A DNA stretch of 32,444 bases from JAVMKJ01 sp031732855 (GTDB lineage Bacteria; Pseudomonadota; Gammaproteobacteria; Competibacterales; Competibacteraceae). Below are positions 7,112 to 15,664 of this stretch, in pieces. The notes under the pieces were generated by a model. The model worked only from the letters and a program-made list of their open reading frames with translations. It was not told the DNA's origin and made no database searches. Every line of letters begins with the position of its first letter. Positions within the stretch are counted from its first letter, which is position 1. The DNA lies in assembly GCA_031732855.1 (NCBI GenBank), contig JAVMKJ010000039.1:1-32444 (forward strand), written 5' to 3'. The position numbers and the translations under genes are program-made.

Positions 7112-7887
7112 AAAACATGCAAATCGACCCAGCTGACATCAAGGAAATGTCACCAACTGCCACCCAGCGGATCATCGACGGAATCGTGAATAACCAGCAA
7201 TTCATCACGAATGGAGGAATCAATACGCCGCTCCGCCTCTGTCATTTCATGGCGCAGCTCGCGCACGAGAGCGCTCACTTCGGCGTAACGCGCGAGTTCG
7301 CTTCCGGCAACGCCTACGAGGGACGGGTAAGTCTTGGTAACACACAGCCCGGTGATGGCCCTCGCTATCGCGGAAGAGGATTGATCCAGACGACAGGACG
7401 AGCGAATTATCATCTGGCAACAGACGACATTCGCCAGATCATGCCAGGTGCGCCTGACTTTGAGGCCGATCCTGCCAAGCTGGAGGAATTCCCGTGGGCG
7501 CTGCTGTCCGCCATCTCCTACTGGCGGCGCAGGAACATCAACCGCCTGGCGGATCGCGATGATGTGGTCGCCGTCACCAAGACCATCAACGGCGGTACCA
7601 ATGGGCTCCCCGACCGAAAACGCTATCTTGCGAAGGCAAAAGCGATCTGGATCGATAGCCCTTCGCCTGTGGCAAATAACCCAACCCTTCGTCTTAGGGA
7701 CAAAGGTGGAGAGGTCGAGGATCTTCAGAACGCATTGGTCGAGGCTGGCTTTGCGGTTCTCGTGGACGGCGACTTCGGCAAGCACACCGAGGAAGCCGTC
7801 ATGGACTTTCAAAGGCGCCATGGGTTGACGGCCGATGGCGTGGTTGGCCCAAGAACTTGGGGTCTGTTGAAAGCAAGCGGCGGCTAA
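7108..7887 (+). CDS. GH19 endolysin/chitinase-like protein with peptidoglycan-binding domain
   Basis: The 259-residue product has two parts. Residues ~15-185 are a glycoside hydrolase 19 domain of the phage-endolysin type: QLAHESAHFG (E54 the likely general acid), TREF...NAYEGR (second acid, E63 or E71), then LGNTQPGDG and YRGRGLIQTTGRANY. Residues ~190-259 are a PG_binding_1 domain (LRLRDKGGEVEDLQNAL ... DGDFGKHTEEAV ... DGVVGPRTW). It would cleave peptidoglycan glycan chains. There is no signal peptide, so export would need a holin, secretion system or cell lysis. ATG 7108 overlaps the upstream stop and has GAGAGGG at 7095-7101; ATG 7117 is a second in-frame option. The upstream part of the same open frame is a shadow of the membrane-protein gene. 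It may be a prophage remnant or a secreted effector. Confidence 0.88.
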   Translation: MKNMQIDPADIKEMSPTATQRIIDGIVNNQQFITNGGINTPLRLCHFMAQLAHESAHFGVTREFASGNAYEGRVSLGNTQPGDGPRYRGRGLIQTTGRANYHLATDDIRQIMPGAPDFEADPAKLEEFPWALLSAISYWRRRNINRLADRDDVVAVTKTINGGTNGLPDRKRYLAKAKAIWIDSPSPVANNPTLRLRDKGGEVEDLQNALVEAGFAVLVDGDFGKHTEEAVMDFQRRHGLTADGVVGPRTWGLLKASGG

Positions 7888-7979
7888 CGTTCGTGCGTCC
7901 ATAACGAGTCGCGCGGGCCGGCCCGGCGGCCAGGCCCACACGAGGATGGCCTGGCCACATCAAAGTCGCCGCCGAATAG

Positions 7980-8072
7980 TAATACCATTTCCGTATTGTT
8001 GGGCAACGCTACCCTTTTGCCCAACCTACGCCCTACGCCAAACGGCATAAAACCTATACGAAATTGGTATAA
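7980..8072. repeat. 93-bp MITE-like palindromic element
   Basis: The ends TAATACCATTTCCGTAT (7980-7996) and ATACGAAATTGGTATAA (8056-8072) are inverted repeats matching at 14 of 17 positions. Inside, TTGGGCAA (7999-8006) pairs with TTGCCCAA (8017-8024). There is no coding capacity. The element ends 21 bp before the start codon of the next gene. Confidence 0.7.
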
Positions 8073-8093
8073 CCACAACACAGGGCCGACACG

Positions 8094-8450
8094 ATGCGTA
8101 TCTCCAAATCGCTTGCAACAGCGCAACGACCGAAGGCGAGGTGTTTCGTCGCCATCGTCCTCCTTTGCTGCATGGCGAAGGGTGCCGAAGCAAAGCCGGC
8201 CAAGTGCTCCACGACTGACGACGGCAGCTACGCGTGCGAGTTCCGCAGGACGGATGCGGACGGCAGCTTCAAGATTTCAGCGCGAGGCAAGCCGACCTAC
8301 ATCCTCAACATCAGCGAGCCGGGCATCGCGTTTGGATACGTGAATCTCGGCCAGCGGAATATTCCCCTGCCCGGACGCTATCTGCGTAGCAAAAGCGAGC
8401 CCGGGTGCTGGGTGAACGACACCACACAAGCGAAAATTTGCGCTCGTTAA
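8094..8450 (+). CDS. Small secreted hypothetical protein
   Basis: The 118-residue product has a positively charged start and a hydrophobic core (CFVAIVLLCCMAKG, ~17-30) ending near AEA, consistent with a signal peptide cut around residue 33. The mature part of ~85 residues has four cysteines (C38, C48, C105, C116), which would allow two disulfides in the periplasm. A TTDDGSYACEFRRTDADGSF stretch is followed by beta-prone sequence. I do not recognise a family. The start ATG 8094 lacks a good Shine-Dalgarno. The gene sits alone between two repeat elements. Confidence 0.6.
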   Translation: MRISKSLATAQRPKARCFVAIVLLCCMAKGAEAKPAKCSTTDDGSYACEFRRTDADGSFKISARGKPTYILNISEPGIAFGYVNLGQRNIPLPGRYLRSKSEPGCWVNDTTQAKICAR

Positions 8451-8485
8451 GGCGCGGCATCCGCATCAATGCTAAATCATTCCGG

Positions 8486-8713
8486 CACTCGAATAAATGA
8501 ATCAGCACCGATAACCCCTTTTGTAATCATTCAGTCCTCTCTCCCCCATTCATGGGGGAGAGGGTTAGGGTTAGGGGGTAAGTCTTTGAAACTAAAGCTA
8601 TCACCCCCAACTCCTCTCCCGCAAGCGGGCGAGGGGAGCGAACGGTTACGCCCCTTTACGAATCACAATATCCGCATCAAGCGCGTCGGTGGCATGGAAG
8701 ATGCCCCGGTATT
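8486..8713. repeat. Dispersed repeat, copy 2, interrupted by an insertion
   Basis: The outer parts 8486-8521 and 8651-8713 correspond to the continuous copy at 6065-6157. The interruption is exactly the 129-nt element described separately. This copy lies just downstream of pilU (which reads leftwards) and may also supply its transcript end, though no clear U-tract hairpin is seen. Confidence 0.8.
8522..8650. mobile_element. 129-nt MITE-like insertion with 7-bp target duplication
   Basis: The left end TGTAATCATTCAGTCCTCTC (8522-8541) and the right end (8631-8650) are imperfect 20-nt inverted repeats (about 14 matches). The element is flanked by the perfect direct repeat CCCCTTT (8515-8521 and 8651-8657). 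The uninterrupted copy at 6065-6157 has a single CTCCTTT at this point. Internally it holds two strong hairpins (CTCCCCCATTCATGGGGGAG, and CTCTCCCGCAAGCGGGCGAG) and a GGGTTAGGGTTAGGGGG run. It encodes nothing, so it would need a transposase supplied from elsewhere. Confidence 0.8.
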
Positions 8714-8745
8714 AAAAAATGATTTTGTTATTTCCGGACAGTCCT

Positions 8746-9933
8746 TTAGCGTCGCCGATCTTCCTCGATCTGGAACTGACCCTCGCCGTCCATCCGGAGC
8801 GGTAACCGCTTGCTCTCCAGTTTGAACCGCAGCCGCAGGTTGTTGGCGGAATCGGCGTGGCGGATCGCAGTCTCGTAGCCGATCCGGCCGGCTTCGTACA
8901 GGTTGAACAGGGCCTGGTCGAAGGTGACGATGCCTTGTTCGCTGGAGCGGGCCATGATCGGCTTGAGCTCCTTGACCCGACCCTGGAAGATCATTTCCGC
9001 CATCAGCGGGGTATTGAGCAGTATTTCCACCGCCGGGATCAATCCGGGCTGGTCCTCGCGCGGCAGCAGCCGCTGCGAAATAAACGCCCTCATATTGAAC
9101 GACAGATCCATCAGCACCTGCGCCCGTTTCTCCTCGGGAAAGAAGTTGATGATGCGGTCGAAAGCCTGGTCGGTATTGTTGGCGTGCAGCGTGGTCATGC
9201 ACAGGTGGCCGGTTTCGGCGAAATTGATCGCGGCCTCCATGGTTTCCCGGTCGCGACACTCGCCGATCAGAATCACATTGGGCGCTTGGCGCAGCGTGTT
9301 TTTCAGCGCCACCTCGTAGGAATCGGTATCGGTTCCGACCTCGCGTTGATCCACCAGGGATTTCTTGTGGCGGTGGTAAAACTCGATGGGATCCTCGACG
9401 GTCACGATATGCTCCGCGCATTCGCTGTTGCGATGATCCAGCATCGCCGCCATGGAAGTCGTCTTGCCGCAACCGGTCCCACCCAGGAAAATCAACAGCC
9501 CGCGCTTGGTCATGGCGATATCCTTCAGCATCGGAGGCAGATTGAGTTCCTCGATGGTCGGGATCCGCTGCTGGATCAGCCGCAGCACCATGCCGGCGCT
9601 GCCGCGCTGGGTGAAGGCGCTGACCCTGAAGCGTGCGAGATTGGGAAAATGCAGGGAAAAATTGACTTCGTGACACCGGTCGAATTCCCGGGACTGACGG
9701 TCCTGCATGATCGAACGCACCAGCAGCGTCGTCTGTTGCGGCATCAATTTCCGCGTACCAACCCGGAAAATTTCCTGGTTGACCTTAAGCGCCGGCGGGC
9801 TGCCGGCGGTGATGAAAATGTCCGATCCTCCCAACTCCAGTAGTTGGAGCGTCAGTTCGTAAAGATACTGGGTCGCCTTGTCATGATCGTTTACGATCTG
9901 CTGATCCAAACGTTGTTCCACATTCTGTTCCAT
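8746..9933 (-). CDS. pilU: Type IV pilus retraction ATPase PilU-like
   Basis: The 395-residue product belongs to the PilT/PilU family of hexameric retraction motors at the inner-membrane base of type IV pili. It has the N-terminal PAS-like region, Walker A GGTGCGKTT at 151-159, the Asp box VTVEDPIEF, a Walker B-like ILIGECRDRET, and the His box LCMTTLHANNTDQA. The extended C-terminus and the HRHKKSLVDQREVGTDT stretch favour PilU over PilT (PilT is ~345 residues). PilU usually works with PilT; no pilT is in the window, so the pair is split or elsewhere. The Cys within the P-loop, where Thr or Ser is more usual, is a small oddity. It is read divergently from the HtrA gene across a 180-bp gap. 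Confidence 0.9.
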   Translation of the reverse strand: MEQNVEQRLDQQIVNDHDKATQYLYELTLQLLELGGSDIFITAGSPPALKVNQEIFRVGTRKLMPQQTTLLVRSIMQDRQSREFDRCHEVNFSLHFPNLARFRVSAFTQRGSAGMVLRLIQQRIPTIEELNLPPMLKDIAMTKRGLLIFLGGTGCGKTTSMAAMLDHRNSECAEHIVTVEDPIEFYHRHKKSLVDQREVGTDTDSYEVALKNTLRQAPNVILIGECRDRETMEAAINFAETGHLCMTTLHANNTDQAFDRIINFFPEEKRAQVLMDLSFNMRAFISQRLLPREDQPGLIPAVEILLNTPLMAEMIFQGRVKELKPIMARSSEQGIVTFDQALFNLYEAGRIGYETAIRHADSANNLRLRFKLESKRLPLRMDGEGQFQIEEDRRR

Positions 9934-10113
9934 GCCTGCTCTCCCCTCTTATCGCTCACGCGGACTATCCATTTATTTTATACTGCTTAATCCGCGTCGG
10001 CGCTTGGTTATTCCGGGAAACCACACCCACCGGTCCCCCGCTTGCTGTCATTGCACCCGTCACCGCGCGCCCGTTCCGGTACCCGCACCCACCATCAGGA
10101 GATCGCCGCCGTC

Positions 10114-11544
10114 ATGCGCCGCCCCCGCCGCCTGCTCCAACTGTTCGTGCTACTGGCGCTACCTCTATGCTCGGTGGCCGCCACTCCGGCCCGTCCCGCC
10201 GATCCCCAGCCCTTGCCAGATTTTCGCAAACTGGTCAAGCAGAACGAACCGGCCGTCGTCAACATCAGCTCCACGCAAACACCCAACCGACAGAGTTCGG
10301 CCCGTTCGCCTGGCCTGCCGGAACCGCCGAACAAGGAAAATCCCTATCTCGAATTCTTCCGACGCTTCTTTCAGGAGCGGCCGGAACTCCCGGGCGACCG
10401 GCAGTCCAACTCCCTCGGTTCGGGGTTCATCATCTCTCCGGACGGCTACATCCTGACCAACGCCCATGTCGCGCAGGATGCCGACAAAATCATCGTCCGG
10501 CTCATCGACCAGCGGGAACGGCCGGCCAAGGTCATCGGCGTCGACGAATTGACCGACGTGGCGGTGCTCAAGATCGAGGGCGAAAACCTGCCGGCGGTGA
10601 AGATCGGCGATTCCGACGCGCTGGAGGTCGGCGAATGGGTGCTGGCCATCGGCTCCCCATTCGGACTGGAACATACCGCCACCCAGGGAATCGTCAGCGC
10701 GGTCGGCCGCAATCTGCCCAGCGGTACCTACGTGCCGTTCATTCAGAGCGATGTCGCCGTCAATCCCGGCAGTTCCGGCGGCCCCCTATTCAACCTGCGC
10801 GGCGAGGTGGTTGGCATCAACTCGCAGATTTACAGCAGTACCGGCGGCTACATGGGGCTGTCGTTCGCCATTCCCATCAAGCTGGCGATGCAGGTGGTCG
10901 AGCAGTTGAAGGCGACCGGCGAGGTCACCCGCGGCTGGCTGGGCGTGCTGCTGCAACCGGTCAACAACGACCTGGCCGAGGCTTTCAACCTCGACCGGCC
11001 GCGCGGAGCGCTGGTCGCGCAGATCCTGCCGGATAGTCCGGCGGCCAGTGCCGGCTTCAAGCCCGGCGACATTATCTTGCGCTTCGGCGGTGAACCGGTG
11101 GAGGACTCCTCGCAACTGCCGCGGATGATCGGCGTCACCCCCGTCGGCAAAATCGTGGCGATGTCCGTCCTGCGCAACGGCGAACCGGTCGAGATCAGAT
11201 CCACCATCGCCCGGCTGGAAAGCGTCGTGGAGAAGGTCGCCACCATGGACGAACATAGCGACTCACGCCTGAAGATCACGGTTGCGGATCTCAGCAACGA
11301 GCAGCGCCGCAATCTGGGCGCGGACGAACAGGGCGTGCTGGTCACGACCGTGGACGACGGGCCAGCCGGAAACGCCGGCCTGTATCCGGACGACATCATC
11401 CTGCAGATCAATCACAACCTCGTCAAAAACGCCAACCAATTCGTCGAGTTGGCCAGGGAATTGCCCAAGGGCAAGGCGGTACCGATGCTGGTGAAGCGGG
11501 AAAGCGAATCGTTGTACCTGGCCGTGCGCGTACCCAAGGATTGA
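10114..11544 (+). CDS. Periplasmic serine endoprotease, HtrA/DegP/MucD (Do) family
   Basis: The 476-residue product starts with a signal peptide (RRPRRLLQLFVLLALPLCSVAATPA). The trypsin-like domain holds the triad H118 (TNAHV), D148 (LTDVAVL) and S221 (NPGSSGGPL). Two PDZ domains follow (about 290-375, GWLGVLLQ...; and about 385-470). Length and layout fit Do proteases such as MucD/DegQ, which degrade misfolded envelope proteins and act in the envelope-stress response. ATG 10114 was chosen because it gives a normal signal peptide; AGGAG lies at 10096-10100. accA follows after 19 bp, so the two may be cotranscribed, an unusual pairing. Subfamily (DegP, DegQ or MucD) cannot be fixed by eye. Confidence 0.92.
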   Translation: MRRPRRLLQLFVLLALPLCSVAATPARPADPQPLPDFRKLVKQNEPAVVNISSTQTPNRQSSARSPGLPEPPNKENPYLEFFRRFFQERPELPGDRQSNSLGSGFIISPDGYILTNAHVAQDADKIIVRLIDQRERPAKVIGVDELTDVAVLKIEGENLPAVKIGDSDALEVGEWVLAIGSPFGLEHTATQGIVSAVGRNLPSGTYVPFIQSDVAVNPGSSGGPLFNLRGEVVGINSQIYSSTGGYMGLSFAIPIKLAMQVVEQLKATGEVTRGWLGVLLQPVNNDLAEAFNLDRPRGALVAQILPDSPAASAGFKPGDIILRFGGEPVEDSSQLPRMIGVTPVGKIVAMSVLRNGEPVEIRSTIARLESVVEKVATMDEHSDSRLKITVADLSNEQRRNLGADEQGVLVTTVDDGPAGNAGLYPDDIILQINHNLVKNANQFVELARELPKGKAVPMLVKRESESLYLAVRVPKD

Positions 11545-11563
11545 GCGACACCGAAGGAAACCG

Positions 11564-12604
11564 ATGAATCCCAACAACTGTTTGGACTTCGAAAAGCCCA
11601 TCGCCGAACTGGAAGCGATGCTGAGGGAACTGCGCCATCTCAGCGCCGAGCAGGACCTCAACATCAGCGACGAGATTGCCCGGCTGGAGGCCAAGAGCAA
11701 GGCGCTGACCGAATCGATCTTCGCCAGCCTGACGCCGTGGCAGATATCCCAGATCGCCCGTCACCCGCTTCGGCCCTATACGCTGGATTACGTGGAACGG
11801 CTGTTCGCCGATTACCAGGAATTGCACGGCGACCGGGCCTTCGCCGACGACCGCGCCATCGTCGGCGGGCTGGCGCGGCTGGAGGGCCGGCCGATGCTGG
11901 TGATCGGCCACCAGAAGGGCCGCGACACCAAGGAGAAGATTTACCGCAACTTCGGCATGCCCCGGCCGGAGGGCTATCGCAAGGCACTGCGGCTGATGAA
12001 GCTGGCCGAACGGTTCCGGCTACCGGTGGTGACCTTCATCGACACGCCGGGCGCCTATCCGGGCATCGGTGCCGAGGAGCGCGGTCAGAGCGAGGCAATC
12101 GCCCGCAACCTGTTCGAGATGTGCCGACTGCGGGTACCGGTGATCTGTGTGGTGATCGGCGAGGGCGGCTCTGGCGGGGCGCTGGCGGTCGGGGTCGGCG
12201 ACCGGGTGCTGATGCTGCAATACAGCACTTATTCGGTGATTTCGCCGGAGGGCTGCGCGGCGATTCTGTGGAAGAGCGCCGACAAGGCGCCAGACGCCGC
12301 CGAGGCGATGGGGTTGACCGCCGACCGGTTGCTGAAGCTGAAGCTGATCGATGGCATCATTGCCGAACCGCCTGGCGGCGCGCACCGCGACGTCGCGCAG
12401 GTAGCCGAAAACGTCGGCGCCGCGCTGCGGGATCACCTGCGACAACTGGACGTGCTGGGGGTAGACGAACTGCTCGAGCAACGCTACCGGCGGCTGATGG
12501 CCTACGGCGTGTTCAGGGAAGTCGCACCGGCCACCTCGCTGCAATCGACCTGGCAAAGCAGTGTGGCAGCCTTATTGGGGAAGGACAAGGTGGGAGAGGT
12601 TTAG
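11564..12604 (+). CDS. accA: Acetyl-CoA carboxylase carboxyltransferase subunit alpha
   Basis: The 346-residue product is the alpha subunit of the alpha2-beta2 carboxyltransferase, which moves the carboxyl group from biotin-BCCP to acetyl-CoA to give malonyl-CoA, the first step of fatty-acid synthesis. The N-terminus (LDFEKPIAELEAMLRELR) and the core motifs (HQKGRDTKEKIYRNFGMP, FIDTPGAYPGIGAEERGQSE, IGEGGSGGALA, YSVISPEGCAAILWK) are textbook. Family length is ~317-320 residues; here the C-terminus is ~25 residues longer. The start ATG 11564 has GAAGGAAA just upstream. It lies in a convergent arrangement with the dehydratase gene to its right. Bases 12605-12710 contain only a weak C5/G5 hairpin. 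Confidence 0.95.
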   Translation: MNPNNCLDFEKPIAELEAMLRELRHLSAEQDLNISDEIARLEAKSKALTESIFASLTPWQISQIARHPLRPYTLDYVERLFADYQELHGDRAFADDRAIVGGLARLEGRPMLVIGHQKGRDTKEKIYRNFGMPRPEGYRKALRLMKLAERFRLPVVTFIDTPGAYPGIGAEERGQSEAIARNLFEMCRLRVPVICVVIGEGGSGGALAVGVGDRVLMLQYSTYSVISPEGCAAILWKSADKAPDAAEAMGLTADRLLKLKLIDGIIAEPPGGAHRDVAQVAENVGAALRDHLRQLDVLGVDELLEQRYRRLMAYGVFREVAPATSLQSTWQSSVAALLGKDKVGEV

Positions 12605-12710
12605 ACTCTGTTGACATGCCGAACCGGGCCTGGTCTCCCCCACCTGGAAAGGGGGGAACGGCCATGCTTCCTTGCGCGGTCAGGGAGACAAACTTATTTC
12701 CGGAAATTGC

Positions 12711-14648
12711 CTAATCACCGCTGCCTGGAGCAAAGCCATCTTGTGGTGCGTCCCGATCCGCCAGCCACACCCAGTCCTCGATCTCGTTCTCCGGTTGATA
12801 CTCCGCCACCGTTTCCCGCAGAATCGCCCGCACCGCCGGATAATCGAAGGCCCACGCGGCGATATCCAGCCGTTCCAGGCAACCCCGAATGGCCGACCAT
12901 GGCGGATGGACCTCGCGGGCGCGACGGATCATCGGATGCTCGGTGGGAAGGTCATCGGCGCCGATCAGCAGTTCCTCGCGCAGTTTCTCGCCGCTACGCA
13001 AGCCAGTGAACTGGATTTCGACCTCGCCGTCGGGATGGTCCTCGTCCCGTACCGTCAGGCCTGATAAGTAAATCATTCGCCGCGCCAGGTCGAGAATTCG
13101 TACCGGCTCGCCCATATCGAGCAGGAACAAGTCGCCGCCCTGGGCCATAGCGCTGGCTTGGATCACCAGTTGCGCCGCCTCGGGGATCGTCATGAAATAC
13201 CGCTCGACCTCGGGATGGGTTACCGTTACTGGCCCACCCTTGCGAATCTGCTCGCGGAACAATGGCACCACCGAACCGGAGGAATCGAGCACGTTGCCGA
13301 AGCGCACCATGCACAGCCGGGTAGCACTGCCCTCTCCCGCCAACCCCTGCAAGATCAGTTCCGCCAGTCGCTTGGTGACGCCCATGACGTTGGTGGGTCG
13401 CACCGCCTTATCGCTGGACACCAGCACGAAGGTTTCGACACCGGCGGCAAGGGCGGCCTCGGCGGCGTGCAGGGTGCCGAATACGTTGTTGCGCACGCCC
13501 TCGATGGGATTATGCTCGACGATCGGCACGTGCTTGTAGGCGGCGGCGTGATAGACGGTCTCGACCCCGAACCGTTCCATCACCATCTGCAAGCGCCGGC
13601 GGTGGACGACCGAGCCCAGCAGAGGAACCAGTTCGACCGGCGGCTGGCCCATGTTGACCAGCATGTCCCCCAACTCCTGCTCGGTGTTGTACAGAGCGTA
13701 TTCGGAACGCTCGAACAGCACCAGTCGGCGCGGCCGTAGCGACAGGATCTGCCGGCACAGTTCGGCGCCGATCGAGCCCCCCGCACCGGTGACCATTACC
13801 GTCTTGCCGCCGACCCGCGCCTTCAGCAGAGTTTCGTTCGGTTGGACCGAATCGCGACCGAGAATGTCCGCGACGTCGATCTCGCGGAATTCGTCGATGC
13901 GGCGGGCGCCACTGGTGAGTTCAGCCAAGGTCGGCAACGCCATCACCCGCACCGGGAGGCCAGCCAGCGCTTCCAGGATTTCGCGGCGGCGGCGGTGGGA
14001 AGCCGACGGCAGCGCCAGCAGGATCAGTCTGGCTTCATGGCGGGTCACCAGCCGCGGCAGCTTGAATGGCGCCCGCACCTTGAGGCCGAGCACCACGCTC
14101 CCCCAGAGTTGGGGGTTATCGTCCACGAAGGCAACGGGAGTGAATTCGGCGCTGTAGCGCAGAGCGTTGGCCAACTGGGCTCCGGCCTCGCCCGCGCCGT
14201 AGATGATCACCGGCGTCCGCGCAACGCTCGATCGAAACCGCCGGCGCAGATAGCGGCGGAGCAGCAGCCGCCCCCCGCCTACCAGCGCGACCAGCACCAG
14301 CCAGCCGATCAGCCAGGACGAGCGCGGCACCAGACCCTCGCGCAGGAACACCCAGACCGCCATCATCAACAGGATGCCCGCGCTGACACCCAGCACGATG
14401 GTGTACAGCAGACTTTCGTCGGCGTAGCGCAGGATCGGACGATACAGGCCAACCGTGGTGAAAGTCGGAATGAGGACGATCACCGCCAGCGGAAACAGCC
14501 AGACCACATCCTGCAACATGTCCGGCCACCAGTCGCCGAGGCGGAGGGCGAACGAGGCCCAGACCGCGACCAGCACAGCCAATGTGTCACCCACCACCAG
14601 TAGGATGCGGCGGGCGGGAGCGGGTAGATTGAAGAGTTGTTCGAGCAT
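12711..14648 (-). CDS. WbpM/PglF-like membrane nucleotide-sugar 4,6-dehydratase
   Basis: The 645-residue product has about four N-terminal membrane segments (~15-130), a first Rossmann-like region (IIYGAGEAGAQL, ~148-159), and a C-terminal SDR dehydratase domain. That domain has the NAD-binding TGAGGSIG at 287-294, YHAAAYKHVPIVE, and the SSDKAVRPTNVMGVTKR active-site block (~411-427). This is the FlaA1/CapD/WbpM family, which makes UDP-4-keto-6-deoxy sugars from UDP-GlcNAc for O-antigen, capsule or glycoprotein glycans. ATG 14648 was chosen because it overlaps the stop of the upstream transferase gene (14648-14650); an upstream in-frame start at 14699 would overlap that gene more. Order and coupling match wbpL-wbpM of Pseudomonas O-antigen loci. 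Confidence 0.9.
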   Translation of the reverse strand: MLEQLFNLPAPARRILLVVGDTLAVLVAVWASFALRLGDWWPDMLQDVVWLFPLAVIVLIPTFTTVGLYRPILRYADESLLYTIVLGVSAGILLMMAVWVFLREGLVPRSSWLIGWLVLVALVGGGRLLLRRYLRRRFRSSVARTPVIIYGAGEAGAQLANALRYSAEFTPVAFVDDNPQLWGSVVLGLKVRAPFKLPRLVTRHEARLILLALPSASHRRRREILEALAGLPVRVMALPTLAELTSGARRIDEFREIDVADILGRDSVQPNETLLKARVGGKTVMVTGAGGSIGAELCRQILSLRPRRLVLFERSEYALYNTEQELGDMLVNMGQPPVELVPLLGSVVHRRRLQMVMERFGVETVYHAAAYKHVPIVEHNPIEGVRNNVFGTLHAAEAALAAGVETFVLVSSDKAVRPTNVMGVTKRLAELILQGLAGEGSATRLCMVRFGNVLDSSGSVVPLFREQIRKGGPVTVTHPEVERYFMTIPEAAQLVIQASAMAQGGDLFLLDMGEPVRILDLARRMIYLSGLTVRDEDHPDGEVEIQFTGLRSGEKLREELLIGADDLPTEHPMIRRAREVHPPWSAIRGCLERLDIAAWAFDYPAVRAILRETVAEYQPENEIEDWVWLADRDAPQDGFAPGSGD

Positions 14649-15661
14649 CACGGAGCGGATACTGTAGCACGCTCGCCCTCCAGCCACCCTATCCCCCACA
14701 TCAACAAGCCAAAGACGAACAGCCAGCCGGCTGCCAGCGCTGCCTGGCCGATGGATGAAAGGCGAACCGCCAGCAACGCCGATCCAGCGCAGGCCAGCAT
14801 CAGCGCGTATTCCGCCAGCACGGTACGACGGTGCCCCCAGCCGAGCAGCACCAAGCGTTGATAGTAATGGCTCCGGTGCGCTTCCCAGATTTTCTCACCG
14901 CGCAGCAACCGGCGCAGCAAGGTCACGGTGGCATCGACGATGAAGGGCGAAAAAACGAGAATCGCCACCCAGAACGGAAACAATCCGGAACTGCTGCCCC
15001 ACAGGCTGCACGCCGCCGCCAGAAAACCTAGCGAAGTCGAACCGGTATCGCCCAGAAAGATTTTCGCGGGTGGAAAGTTATGTATCAGGAACCCGGCGCT
15101 GGCCGCCGCCACGGTCAAGCATAGCGCGGCGAAGCCAGCATCGGCCCACCCCAACCAAGCCAGCGTTGAAAATCCGATCACCGCCATGCCGCCAGCGAAG
15201 CCATCCATGCCATCCATGAAGTTGTAGAGGTTGATCGACCAGACGGCGAACAGCAGGGTGAGGAGGATGGCGATCCAGACGGGAAGGGGAAAGTCAAGGC
15301 CGGGCACATCGAACTGCCCGACCACCAGCAAAGTGTTAGCCGCCAGCAAATGAACCAGGATGCGCCATCGGGCGGAGACGCCCATGCGATCATCCAGGAA
15401 GGATACGAACGCCAGCGGCGCCAGGCCCGCACCCAATATGATTATACCCCCCCTGTAGGAGCCGTCCATCCCGATCCAGATCACGAGAACGCCGGTCCCC
15501 ATTCCCGCCAGCACCGCCAAACCACCGGTGCGCGGGATCGGCCGGGAATGCAGGGAACGAACGTTGGGATGATCGAGAATGCGCGATCCCGAACCAGGGC
15601 GTGACAGGTAGTCGCCAAGGATAAACGCAGTCGCGAAGGCCGCCAGGACAGCAAGAATCAT
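14648..15661 (-). CDS. WecA/WbpL-like undecaprenyl-phosphate sugar-1-phosphate transferase
   Basis: The 337-residue product is a multi-pass membrane protein of the MraY/WecA family (glycosyltransferase family 4). Conserved sites are visible: HxRPIPRTGG near the start, FLDDR at 88-92, NLYNFMDGMDG at ~144-154, the IFLGDTGSTSLG loop near 200, and HRSHYYQR towards the C-terminus. It transfers an amino-sugar phosphate from a UDP-sugar to undecaprenyl phosphate, initiating O-antigen or capsule units. Coupling to the WbpM-like dehydratase suggests the acceptor sugar is a 6-deoxy-amino sugar such as QuiNAc or FucNAc, as for WbpL; this is inference. The rest of an O-antigen cluster is not in the window. 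Confidence 0.9.
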   Translation of the reverse strand: MILAVLAAFATAFILGDYLSRPGSGSRILDHPNVRSLHSRPIPRTGGLAVLAGMGTGVLVIWIGMDGSYRGGIIILGAGLAPLAFVSFLDDRMGVSARWRILVHLLAANTLLVVGQFDVPGLDFPLPVWIAILLTLLFAVWSINLYNFMDGMDGFAGGMAVIGFSTLAWLGWADAGFAALCLTVAAASAGFLIHNFPPAKIFLGDTGSTSLGFLAAACSLWGSSSGLFPFWVAILVFSPFIVDATVTLLRRLLRGEKIWEAHRSHYYQRLVLLGWGHRRTVLAEYALMLACAGSALLAVRLSSIGQAALAAGWLFVFGLLMWGIGWLEGERATVSAP

Positions 15662-15664
15662 GGT

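Noticed and set aside
12629..12660. C-run/G-run hairpin after accA as a bidirectional terminator
   Set aside because: Five-bp stem with a long loop and no T-run on either strand.
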